Assembly (NCBI GenBank): GCA_963070105.1
Contig: OY718808.1
Location: forward strand, 6,053,738-6,117,737
Reading direction: 5' to 3'
DNA length: 64,000 nt
From: Litomosoides sigmodontis
Taxonomy: Eukaryota > Nematoda > Chromadorea > Rhabditida > Onchocercidae
Shown here one piece after another: positions 52,384-64,000 of the stretch; the stretch's first letter is position 1; the number at the start of each line of letters is the position of its first letter. Under the pieces are notes generated by a model. The model ran no database searches. It saw only the letters and a program-made list of their open reading frames with translations, and was not told the DNA's origin. Made by a program: the position numbers and the translations under genes.

Positions 52384-54250
52384 CTATAAGTTTATTGTTG
52401 AGTCTGTCTCTTCGTGCTGAAACTTTTCGTTCTTTAATGAGCCCAGTAATGATTAAAGGTTGGTATATTTTAATGATGCGGTTACTGATAATACTTACAA
52501 CGCCCGGTATGACGACAGTGCCGTCGGGTTTCATTGTTGGTCCAATCAGTGATTCATGTCTGTCTGACGACGATGATTCATCAGCAGTTGAGCTTCTAAG
52601 ATCTATCGTTTCACTACTAATCAGTGTTTCAGGTGACTGAGTTATAGATGTTAGACTTGTCTGTGATGACGCATCCCTGAATTTTTTCCTTCCTATATTC
52701 ATAGTTGACATCAAAAAGAAAAATGAATAGTTTGATAAGGAGTGAAGGAATCAGCAAACACGTCATAAATATGCTTCTTCCCATAAGCACCCAATATTTG
52801 ATTAAAACAGCAAACATGATGAGTTTATCTGTAAATCTCAATAAGAGTCCTTTCTCGTACACACACAAAAGCTGTCGTGCAAATTGATTGTGGTCAGCCG
52901 CTTTTCACATTTCAAAAATTGAAACGAAATGATTCTGCGGAGAGAGTGGACGCACAGAACTTACGGAAAATTTCCTTGCATATGAGGTTGCTGTTGTGTT
53001 TTCACATTCTCATCACTGTCAGTCAGTGTAGAATTGAACTGAGACGGATTTCGTGCTACTTCTTTGTATTGATGTATTTTACAAAGATCTGATCTGAAAT
53101 TATTTAAAAGTAACTTTCGTTTAACAGTTTCATTTCGTAGTATTAAGTTTTTGGAGAGTTTTAATCGTACAAATTTCTATCATAAACGCTATATTTCTTT
53201 TGCCATTGCTAACAGTTTTATTTGATCGGATAACATAAGAGCTATCGAGTGATTTTCCACATTTCCCTCTCATAATTTCGAACTTCAATTCTGATTTTAA
53301 ACTATTATCCTACCTGCAAGGCTGAATAATGCTTTCAGTGACGAGTACGTTGTCATCTCTTACAACACCTTGCTTGCTGCTACCACCAGTGGAATGTTCC
53401 AGCGAACTTCTGCCAGCCATATGTCTGCTCATTTTTGACACACTTGGTCTAAACTTGATAATTTCAGTTTCAATTTCACGTTTAAATCTTATTAAAATCA
53501 TTAAGACAAACAGTTCACATTTCCTATATTTACATTTACCTTCCAGCTTTATTATTTATAATGAAGCGTTTCAGTTCTTTTCGATTTAATTCAATAAGGC
53601 CACCATCTGAGGGCCAAATTTCCCGTGCAATCTAAAAAAGATTTCATACGTACACATTTAACATTCGATAAATTATTTCGAGCAATAAAATTTATGATTT
53701 GTCATTAATCTGTGGGAAAATTTTGTTGATTCCATCACCAAATTACGCCCATCGCATTTGAAAAATCGATCGCAGCACAAATATCGCACTCCCGGCCTTT
53801 CATTTAAGACCAGCGGTGATGAATTTCCCGTTGCAGGGCGTTGTTCAGCTAAAAAACATGTAGGAATGTTGAGGTCGGAGATGAACGTGTGAGAAATCAG
53901 CGTGGTAGAAAGTAGGTTCTTGCCTTCCAGCTCTCCTGCACCAGTAATATCAGGCTGTCCGCCAGAATGCGCTGTTGTCATCACTTTCACGCCACGTTGA
54001 GGGAGTTGCTTGAGTGCCTGTGGCAAAGGAAGTTGTTTATTGTGCAAATTATTAAAAAGTTTATATTAGCTCATAAAATAGCTCATAAAATAGGAACCAT
54101 TTTTCACTATTTAACAATTACCGCTTCAGCTTTATCGATAACATCACAAAGCAGCCGCTCCACTCGGGCTGTCACTTCGAAAGGACCGCATAGCGCACCG
54201 AGGCGAGACTCGCTTGAGCTAGCCAGTGCTGCAACCTTTACCGCCTCACT
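52384..54250 (-). CDS. Unrecognised protein with Ser-rich C-terminus, N-terminal exon missing
   Basis: Seven exons join in phase to 269 residues: 54250-54122, 54017-53924, 53848-53739, 53631-53540, 53487-53314, 52676-52499, 52416-52384. The first has no ATG and sits behind a TACTAAATTTAG branch-point/acceptor, so an upstream exon is missing. The N-terminal helix-like part includes ARVERLLCDVIDKAEAALKQ. The centre has RYLCCDRFFKCDG and IWPSDGGLIELNRKELKRF. The rest is Ser/Thr-rich and probably disordered (STADESSSSDRHE). No domain is recognised and no transmembrane segment is seen. The second intron uses a GC donor (G|GCAAGA). It lies 1.7 kb downstream of the pseudophosphatase on the same strand. 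Confidence 0.75.
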
Positions 54251-55650
54251 CTAAATTTAGTACAGCCGACAGTGCACCTTCAATTTCTTCAGTCTTATTT
54301 ATAACAGCAAATGAAAAATTTAATTTGCAGTTAATTACCATTGCTTAACAATATCTCATATGCGATCGCTGTTCAAATGATTGAATTGAATTTGCAAATT
54401 TTCTTAAAACCTCTGATATCATTTTGGGAGAGTGATGCGAATAAAAGGGATTGTAAGCAAATGCGTGCTAAGTGACGAAGGGAATTCTCAATGTCTGTTG
54501 TGTTGGCATTTTTCAAATTTGATTTATTCAATCTTTAGCATTCGAATTTCAAATAGTTCCTGCAATACTTTTGGCTAATATAATATGAGGCCCATTCCTC
54601 GTTCAACAAATGGTATTAATTTGATGTTTCGCTGCGAAGGAACGATGGATTGTGATGAACTGATGAGATGAGGGAAAGCTTGTCCTAGCTAATAATAAAT
54701 TAGCTATCGAAAGGAAATGGCGCAAGCATCAACGACAAAAGAGAAATGTTTCAATTCATACACATTTTTCCAAAAAGAAATTGGAGGAAAATTTGGCTTT
54801 TTCTTGATTTAATCTGAAATTTGCAATAAATTCCATTCCTTTTCAAAATATGTATCGTTATAACTTTATATTTGATGTTAAAATCGGCACAACTGAATAC
54901 TATATCGGAAGATTGGAATTTAGTTGTCTATAACTTATTGAAGTGAATTTAAAATATACTAATTAGAGTAGAATGAAATTCACTCATTCATTTTTCAATT
55001 TATCACACAAATTTATTCATCTATTTGACTCAATTTTCGATTATCAGGTGTGAATGCTTTTTTTAATCCTCTCATTAATACGGTAAAGAAAGTGATCGGC
55101 AATTTATTCAAATAATTGAGTTAAATTGTTTCAAATGGTTTGAACATCGTTGCTTCCTTGACTGCCTCAATTTATACAATTTTTCAGATATCTAAAATTT
55201 AAAAACAAAGCTAAGAGAATGTCATGGACCCAGCATTCAAGAAGAGAGTTATTGTTCCCTGCTGCATCAGTGCATGCCACGACATCTCATTTTATTTTTC
55301 AACCATTGAATTGAAGTGGAAGATCAATGAAAAATTCTGTGAACTATTTGAGACCAATAAAAGTTTCAAGCATTCACGCTTTAACAATGGAGGAATTCAC
55401 ACGAAGGAATTTTAATTTTTCAGCAACCGTTTATTTTTTTGCGGAGAAAACTAATCGTCGAGCCATATTGACTGAAATTTTAGGATGAATTCAAAGCAAC
55501 CACTCTTTTATGAATAATATTATTTCCCTCTTTCGAAGTTGATATGCACAAAAATAAGTGCAACTATCGAGATCGATCATGGTGGGTGCAGTAAATCAGT
55601 TTTTATTTTGTGCATTTCAGTATTTGATTAACAAAAAATTAATGCGCAGA

Positions 55651-55828
55651 AATTAGAATGGGAATTCCAATTGGGAAAGTAGGAGGACAGTAAATTAAAA
55701 AGGAAACGAAAGAAATGATAAGCAGAAGGAAACTACGAGGGATTGGGCCGCATGAGTTTCACTAACGACACTTCTTGAATTAGAATGAGAATGAGAATTC
55801 CAATTGAGAAAGTAGGAGGGCAGTGAAT
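55651..55828. repeat. Dispersed direct repeat, two ~45-bp copies
   Basis: The blocks 55651-55694 and 55779-55828 share most of their sequence (TTAGAATG, GAATTCCAATTG, GAAAGTAGGAGG) with a few substitutions and a small insertion. They lie just downstream of the pseudophosphatase stop. Confidence 0.75.
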
Positions 55829-55912
55829 ATTTGAAATCTTTTGAATTTTGAAATCTGTTAGCATCTGAGGGGAAGGGAGGACTGCTGAAATATTGGAAGG
55901 GTCGAATGAAAC

Positions 55913-58900
55913 TTATTGTTTTTCTCTTCCTTTCACAGCCATCAGTGCGCTTGCTTTTATTTCTTTGATACGCTCCTTCGCATCCTAAAAACGCAATGTA
56001 ATATTAGTCCTCTACGTTCCTTCCTTCCTTTAATTTCAACGTTTAATATTCAAAAATTGAGCCGAATTGGTGAGCGAGCGAATGGTAGTGCGATAAATGA
56101 AGCGTTGAATGATAATGGCATTAATTGAAAGGATATGGTAGAAACAAACCTCATAAGTACTCCAACCACCTAAGGATGCAATACGAAAAGCGAGCGCAAA
56201 AAGGACAAAAAAGGAGATTGGATCGGAAAATGCGCCGGGACGAATGCGCACCAAATGTCTCGCCAAATATTCCACGTCGAAACATTCACGACGTTCAATC
56301 TGCTTCATCAGTATCGTTGCTACCCAAACTACACATGTCCTAAGAATAAGAGGTAAGAATGACATTGTGCATTTCTTGGAGTGAAAATTATCAAAAAGCG
56401 AAGCGCTAGCGCTACCTGTTCAAACCTGCGAAACCTTGAAGCACAACTGGTGGAATATAATCATCCGCTGCTCGTTTAATAATTTGCACTTCCTTGCTTG
56501 AAAGTGTTTTAATGAATACTCCTAATTGATCCAAATCTGGCCAAATACCATTCGACCAATTAGTTACATGAAATATCGTTACCTAAATTAGGAAAATATT
56601 TACTTACTTTGTAGATTGCTGCCAAATCCGAACTCATATGGTTTGTTGTGATGGTGTCAAGATTACACTTGACATATCTAGAATTATGGATATCGAAGAA
56701 TCCAACTAAGCATTTCCAGTCTTCCTCAAGTACAGATGATTCCTCAGCTCATTATCGGTGCTGTCTTGAACTAAGTAATGGGCCATTTCGTGACCATCTC
56801 TTGCATATGTAAGTTCTTGAAAGCAAAAGATTGACATTTCTTGGCTTGCTGTCATCATCATTGGCGCCAGTGTCCGCTAAACCATCTGTTTTTGGGGCTG
56901 CTTTGGCGGCATTAACACCAGTATCCAAATGCGCCGAGAGTGCTACGTCATACATTATGAAACCTTTTTCTTCTTTCTTTTTGACTAATTTTATTGTGAA
57001 TCGCTTTTGCTGCAAATGAATGAAAGACGTAAGTGGAGGTTATCATTGACATTAGTGAATTATGTAAATTTTGGGGTGAAAATTGAAGTTAGAATGAATG
57101 ATTAGGAATGCACGGTTGCTTTAGAATTTTCATTGAAAATTCTCTCATTCATAGCTTGAGAGAACTTTATGGCTTCTTTCTTCTCTTTTTTAACATTGCC
57201 ATCATCAGAATGCTATCAGAAATGTGGCCATAAAATAAAGTACTCCATTTTTATCCAAATTCGCAGCAAAGACTTTATAATCATCTTACGCCAATTTCCA
57301 TTTCCGTGTTTGGTTTTATCGGCCAGTACTGATGGCATTTTCCTTTCATGTCATCTTCCGCTGTTATCTGAGACTGCTCCACAACACAAACAATTAGCTT
57401 ACAACCATCCTTTATAATTAATTTTAAAACATTTCAATGATAAATGAAAGCTGTGAAATGATTATGTCGTCAGATGTCAGAAATTGTTCAGATTACATCG
57501 AAAGCAACTTTCAACACCACAATCCACCCACACGATCCATCCATCATTCGCGTTTAGACCTTTTTAGCTATTAAAAATGCAATAAATGAAATAATAATAA
57601 GGCAGACCTGCCAAACCATTCGCCAGAAATCAATTGTCGTTTCCTTGGTTGGTGCTTGGATAATAATGTAATCCTCACGGTTGAAGCTAGCATATGTTGC
57701 AGGAAGGTAATCATTATCTTTTGTTGTCTTCGAACTCAACTTCACACGCTTTTTTTCAAATAACGGAACCGGAACACGGTTTTTATGCTGCAAAATGAGT
57801 GAATAAAGCGGAAGACAGGTAGGTAGCAATAGCACGCGGCTATTTTCAAACGATCCTGAAATGAATAAAATTAAATTGAGGTTTACTGAGAGGACAATTT
57901 AACATTTACAACGTTTCTTCTAACATGCACTGTGTTGTGCAAGACTACTGATTTGCTATGCAAAATGATTTTTCCGTAATATAACATCGAAGTAGGTAAT
58001 GTTCTATGCTAGTGATGCTCAGTGCTCATTCTTCAATACTGAGGAAAAGGAAGGAATTGAAAACTGTGAGTTCAAACGACTTGTAAAAGTTCTTTAGAAT
58101 GCATAGTAAGCAAATCATTCAAATGAATTTCTGTTTAATAAATAATTGTCAGTCATTCAGTAGCTTTTAAAATGCTTGCCGACTATGATTTGCAAGGAAT
58201 ATATTTCAGCTTGACAATTGCTCTTCCTCTCTCTACCTATTTCAATAATTTTTTTTGCTTTTTTAGATCAATTTCTTTCATCTCATCAAAAATTCTTTTT
58301 TCCATCATTTCATCATTCCTATGCACAAATGCCTTTTTTATGCATTGCAATTATACGGTCATTTAATGGACACTGAGATCATTATCCTCATTTACTTCCT
58401 CATTTAGTTGGTTATTTTCCGTTTATTTAGATAATTAAATTTAACAAATAATTAATCATGAAAGCTTTTAGATTAAGTGATTAAACGCAGTTTGTTATTT
58501 AAAATTAATGCTTACTTTTTAGTTGAAATTTACTTTAAAGGGAGGAAAATATTTCAAGTGCTAGGGGTGTTGCCGTTTTCGAGTTATTAACTGTAGTTTG
58601 TTGCCAGGAAATGAGCAAAATGCGTGTGGCAAATTTTCAGTAAACTTTGTTTAGCAATCGTGGTACGAGGGAAAAATTATTTTTTAATTAAAATTTATTT
58701 TAAAAAAAGAAAATTGCTAGGGATCCTGGTTGACGTGTCTCAGCTGCTTACTAATTGCAGTCATTTTGATAAAAACGATCAAAATACATACGACGTGTTT
58801 TTGATAAACTTTGTTTAGCAATTAGTGCTGCAAAAAAAAATTTGACTTTTTAATAAAAACTAATTTTAAAAGGACGAAAACATACAACTTGTGCTAGGAA

Positions 58901-59305
58901 GGTTGCCGTGTTTGAGTTATTAATTGCGGCTGCTGTAACAAGGCGATCAAAATGCGTGTGACGAGTTTTCGGCAAACTCTGTTTAGCGATTAAAGCTACA
59001 AAATCTGCTGGCTTCTCACCAGCTTCTGTAGAACTATCCTGTAGAATGCATTTTTTACCGTAGGATTTCAAGCTTCTCACTACATCTAATAAAAAGTTCA
59101 AAAGCAAAAACAGGAAAAGTCCATTTGGAACGCAAATAACTGCAATCTATCAAATAAACAGTCCTCGTAAAAGGTGCACAAGTGCGGTATGGGAAAAGCT
59201 TCCCAATGAAGAAATAAATAAAACGTTTCATCTATTCAATTAACGAAAGTGGTTCAATTTGAAATACCCAATGTGTGACTCTGTCAAAATATACCCATCA
59301 CTTAC

Positions 59306-59356
<51 letters not shown>

Positions 59357-59434
59357 CTGTGTAACAACTTCACCACAATTTTAAACCTTTTGCGCAGCGC
59401 TTCTTTTCTGCTTTGCACTCAGTCGACCAGCCAT
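55913..59434 (-). CDS. Protein tyrosine phosphatase-fold protein lacking the catalytic Cys (pseudophosphatase)
   Basis: Proposed exons 59434-59387, 59280-59268 (13-nt microexon), 59085-58963, 57855-57836, 57787-57608, 57409-57290, 57009-56947, 56582-56416, 56339-56150 and 55984-55913 close in phase to 331 residues. The single PTP domain is clear: KNRVPVPLFEKKRVKL, YIIIQAPTKETTIDFWRMVW and KGKCHQYWP, with a retained WPD at 203-205. The active-site signature HCSAGVGRT is replaced by LQGFAGLNRT (237-246), so the nucleophilic Cys is absent while Arg245 remains. It should be catalytically dead and act by binding. Nematodes have expanded PTP families including pseudophosphatases such as EGG-3, EGG-4 and EGG-5; orthology to any of these is not shown. 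The first three exons are the least certain. The third exon lies at the edge of a tandem triplication. Confidence 0.8.
58515..59008. repeat. Three tandem ~165-bp copies spanning a coding exon
   Basis: Copies at about 58515-58680, 58681-58845 and 58846-59008 share the same order of blocks (for example AAACTTTGTTTAGCAAT and TTTTGATAAAAACGATCAAA-type sequence) with substantial divergence. The rightmost copy holds the 3' part of pseudophosphatase exon 3 (minus strand). The middle copy retains a minus-strand acceptor and donor around a 33-nt exon (58827-58795). The leftmost copy has lost the acceptor and carries stops. Confidence 0.85.
59307..59354. repeat. AC dinucleotide microsatellite
   Basis: About 48 bp of pure AC that makes up nearly half of the proposed first intron (59281-59386) of the pseudophosphatase gene. 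Confidence 0.95.
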
Positions 59435-59958
59435 TTTACCAAACTAAGTTAACTGAATTCGCAATTATATTTCCAAATTTAAATCTTTCTGTTATCGAAT
59501 AGATTATTTGCATAACAGATTTGTAAATTTTACGAATTGCAAATTAGCCATTTTTTTGTATTTATGAATATAATTAATCTCACCGAAAAAAATCAATGGA
59601 TTTTTTAGCTTCTTAAAAATTTTTTAATCAATCAGTTAATCAGCTTCTTTTATTCCAATATGTGCGTTACAACAATGATGAGACATGTGGATGAAATTTA
59701 GTTTTAGAATAAATTTAAGATTGTTGTTTAGGGTTAAAGATCTCAGGAGAACAACCTCCGCGAATCGGTAAAATATTTGAGGAAATTATTTGCAAAATTT
59801 TAGAGATTACATTCATCAAGATGATTTTTGAAAACCTTATGCGAACTGTGCTATTAGCTAGTCGTGCGCGGACGCTTGAAGCATTTTAAAATTAGATGAT
59901 CGAAATGAAAATGATGCGAAGCCATTCGTAACAGCTGCAGCTAATATTTCCTCTTCAG
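59435..59958. promoter_or_regulatory. Divergent intergenic region, pseudophosphatase and globin
   Basis: About 525 bp between the minus-strand pseudophosphatase start and the plus-strand globin start. The globin ATG is directly preceded by TTTCCTCTTCAG, which could be a trans-splice (spliced-leader) acceptor or the end of a 5' UTR intron. No other element was recognised. Confidence 0.5.
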
Positions 59959-61021
<1,063 letters not shown>

Positions 61022-61359
61022 ATAATTCCATTGAAATTTATATTCCTCACAAATCGTAGACGGAGCGCGCAGACGTGGTAATTCGTGTTTCTGTGACAAG
61101 GTGCTATATATTTATTTTACTTCGCATAACACTTGCACATTTGCTAAGAACGAAAAAAGCAACGAACAAGACCGTTTGCTCGAATCATTCCTTCTAATCT
61201 AATCTTCTATACCTATCTGCTGATATTTAACAAGGCAATTTTCATTTTTGTTTTCTTTTTAAAAAACAGTTAATTGCTGCTAAAGTGATTTATTCCATCC
61301 ATCATTTCTTCAGACATCATATTTTGGTGAATAAAATTTTCGCACTGATAACTGGCAAA

Positions 61360-62067
61360 TTAATGATTATGCTGCCGTAGCATATCCAAATATAAAATTT
61401 TTTGTTTTTTTAAGCTCTCTTTGAAACTTTCAGGAATGTGACCGATGTCCGGTAGCATATCGTAGTCATCCTTTGAATCATTTGCTTGTCGCTCATGTAA
61501 CTGTAAACATTGCCATTTATAAATTTTCTTAGAGAGAGAAATAGCATAAAAAGCATTATAGCAAAATTTTTCGATTAGAAACGGTTAGAAAAAAATTGCC
61601 TATCGATTAAAGATAAGTAGAGTTAGTTACTTTGTTGAAATCACTTTTTTCCATTATTAGCAACCAATAATATTCCGAGAATAACAGATTTTTCGATAGT
61701 TAGAAGTTAATTAGCTTCATATTTTAATTAATTTTCAAATTATATTCATTGTGGTTGCCTGTTACATCACTTAGGCAAATGCATTTGTTAAACTTTTCAT
61801 TTTATTTATTCCTAAAATGTCTTTTTTGTTGGACATCGGTGACATTTTTGCACTTTTGAAGCTGAGAAAACATTAACAGAATGAATTTATGGAGCGAATG
61901 AATTGCTAGGAAAGAAGAGTGCCGTGCGAGTTGGAAGAGAATTTAAATAGTTAATTAAAAAAGGGCTAAGCCACCTCTTTAATCTCATCAGGATTCGGCG
62001 GTCTTCCCATGGTGGCAATGGTGATGAGCAATAACAAAATGGAAAGAGACAACATTTTTCTCATCAT
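61360..62067 (-). CDS. Small secreted peptide precursor, 77 residues, unknown family
   Basis: Two exons, 62067-61975 and 61500-61360, join in phase 0 to 77 residues. Donor GAG|GTGGCT and acceptor TGTTTACAG are canonical. The N-terminus is a textbook signal peptide (basic MMRK, then the core LSLSILLLLITIATMG, about residues 1-21). The mature part of about 56 residues is charged and hydrophilic, starting RPPNPDEIKELHERQ and ending LYLDMLRQHNH. It contains no cysteine and only one dibasic site (KK), so it is neither a typical defensin-like nor a multi-copy neuropeptide precursor. Two adjacent ATGs start the frame; the first was taken. Transcription converges on globin, with the 3' ends 338 bp apart. 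Confidence 0.65.
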
Positions 62068-64000
62068 CCGTGACCTGAAAACAAATCTTTCTATCCTCTA
62101 TCAATAGGATAGAAAAATGAAACTGAAAAGTGAATTAAGTAAATTTTGAAATTTCAGGTCTAAAATTTTTGCTAATTTAAATTTAATAAGATCTTTTTAA
62201 GAATAAGTTCTACAAAAAAAATGAAGGGAACAGCAAATAATTGTGAACAGTCCGAAACGATTTACTGAAAAGAGCAGAAATGAGGAATTACATAAAAAGT
62301 TCAGCGTGCTGTATTTAATCTTGCTAAATTCGGGAGAGTTCAATTGGACGATTTCGGATTCATAACATTTTCCAGTACTTACTAGGTAACAACTTATGTA
62401 AAAATTCCAGTTTGAATAATTTTAGATAATATTTTGTAAAACTTTTAGCAAAGTTTTGCTTGCTATTATAGAACACCAAATGGTTGATTTCAATGTTATG
62501 GTCAGCTTTAACGGAAAGTTTAACCAACTGCTTTAAATGGGAATTTTAAATAAATTATTATTTTGTAAGTACTGTGAGCTCAAAACTGATTTATTTCACC
62601 TTCCGACTCTAAAAAAAGTTAAAGTGTCATTGGCTCTCAGCTTGTTCAAACGAAATCAATGATTAAATTCGGAAAAACCAAATGGACCAAATACTTAATG
62701 CTTTTCACATAGGCCGTCTACCTTCTAACCACTTAGCAATAGTAACAGTTCCAATGATCACTTCTTCATAGTTGGCAGGTTAAATTTAAATTTCAGTGTC
62801 ACGCTATTTATGAAATTTGAAAAGACTGCCTGAATCATAAATACTTGTTACTGCTGTTGTAACAGTATTAACAAGTGGTGGCGAAACGTTGAAAACGACA
62901 ACAACAAATCGTAACGAATGATATGGGTCGGGCGAAAATGACGAGGGCACTTATAAAAAAGTTAATGGATGTGAGCGCTGTTGTCTCCTCACCTCTCCTT
63001 CGGTTGCTCGCCGCTGACAAAGCAGCCGCACTAATCAGAAAATAAGCAGTAAACCGGTTCGGTTCCACAAAACCCATCGTCAGTCCTTTCCTTCATTCCG
63101 ATGATCGGTGTGGTGGCGCACTTGCTGTTTGTCACACGCTTTTTCAAAGCATTTCATTATTCCACGGCAACAATGGACTGACTGTAAAATTGTTCGTCGA
63201 TGTGATGATAGCAATCAATATCGCGCTGTTCGACTAACATATTAACTGCATGGCACTTAATTTGTCAAAAATTTCCCTTTTGCTGCACTTCGAATTTCAA
63301 CTACGCTTGTTGGCATCACCATACACCTGAACAACGTAGACGAGGATGGTCAAAGTGAGGTTACGTGACGCACGTGCAATGGATGCTGTGGAATCAATCA
63401 AAATTGATTTTTCTGCATTTCAAATCTTTTCAAACAAAAGTGAAAGAAGTGAAGGTGGTTTACAGGAATCATTATTTCTTTATTCATAAATTGCTTAACA
63501 TCTCTCTTTCTCTCTCTCTCTCTTTTTCTTGTGAAATCCAAGTTATCTATTTGGATCAGACAATTGCAACTTTAACATAAAACAATTGCGCACCATCTAG
63601 CAGCGAACAAAAGATGAGAGAATTATCGATCGATAAAAAGGGGGAGTTGTTCAGTGCTTTTTAATGAGTGCAATATGAGTGCGACTATCGACCGATCAGA
63701 TTTCATGAAGTAATTCAATTTCAATCACTTACAGGGACAATCATCCAGTGAATTCATGGTTTACATCGTTTTGTTGAATTTTTTAAATTCAACTCATTAG
63801 AATATACTCTTTTAATTTTCCTTATATTCATTCAATGATAATTCAATTGTACTTCCTGCTGTTATGACTCTGCTCTGAGAAAGACAGTGGGGAAATACAA
63901 AAGTATTTGTGAAAGGTGAAATTTTAAAATTAGCGAATTGAGGAATTTCAAAAAGCTAAAAGATTATGTTATAAACAGAATTGAGCATTAGAGATATTTT
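62068..64000. other. Upstream flank of the secreted peptide gene
   Basis: No gene was seen on either strand. Contains a short CT dinucleotide run at 63501-63523. Confidence 0.6.

Noticed and set aside
62868..63077. 69-residue minus-strand frame
   Set aside because: No splice context, no domain and unusual composition. Treated as a chance frame.

Overview
This is a 64 kb piece of an AT-rich nematode nuclear genome. The evidence is the gene content: a calmodulin identical to the C. elegans type, a glb-1-type globin with Gln at E7, shugoshin, SSNA1, symplekin and peroxidasin. Genes are split by many small introns with TTTCAG or TTTTAG acceptors, and no bacterial, plasmid or phage feature is present. 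A spirurid (filarial-like) worm would fit, but the sequence alone does not prove it. All gene models below were built by eye, by joining exons whose phases close to an open frame. UTRs were not determined.

Layout, left to right. 0.7-5.8 kb (+): lysosomal PLD3-type phospholipase D. 6.7-14.5 kb (-): full-length peroxidasin in 24 exons, three of whose acceptors lack AG. 16.4-18.5 kb (-): WD40 protein resembling GNB1L/ASA1, with a possible small follower gene at 15.8-16.3 kb. 19.1-27.0 kb (-): symplekin, 25 exons. 27.6-29.6 kb (+): shugoshin, head to head with symplekin. 30.6-35.4 kb (+): RMC1 (Mic1), then a tentative 87-residue gene. 39.2-40.2 kb (-): SSNA1, made of exons too short to stand out as open frames, with a tentative unrecognised gene downstream at 37.4-38.7 kb. 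40.2-48.7 kb: mostly gene-poor, with a degraded 28S rRNA fragment. 48.7-51.1 kb (+): calmodulin. 52.4-54.3 kb (-): unrecognised Ser-rich protein, N-terminus not found. 55.9-59.4 kb (-): tyrosine-phosphatase-fold protein without the catalytic cysteine, with a tandemly triplicated exon region. 60.0-61.0 kb (+): globin. 61.4-62.1 kb (-): short secreted peptide of unknown family. 62.1-64.0 kb: no gene seen.

The genes are ordinary nuclear neighbours rather than one pathway: mRNA 3' processing (symplekin), centromeric cohesion (shugoshin), centriole biology (SSNA1), late endosomal Rab7 activation (RMC1), basement-membrane cross-linking (peroxidasin), calcium signalling (calmodulin) and oxygen binding (globin). 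The most unusual signals are: recurrent non-canonical splice sites (four GC donors, one GA donor, three non-AG acceptors) in otherwise intact genes; a 57-bp perfect palindrome and a second hairpin in one peroxidasin intron; a miRNA-like hairpin in an SSNA1 intron; a splice-competent 33-nt duplicate exon in the pseudophosphatase; and several small genes that longest-frame searches would miss.
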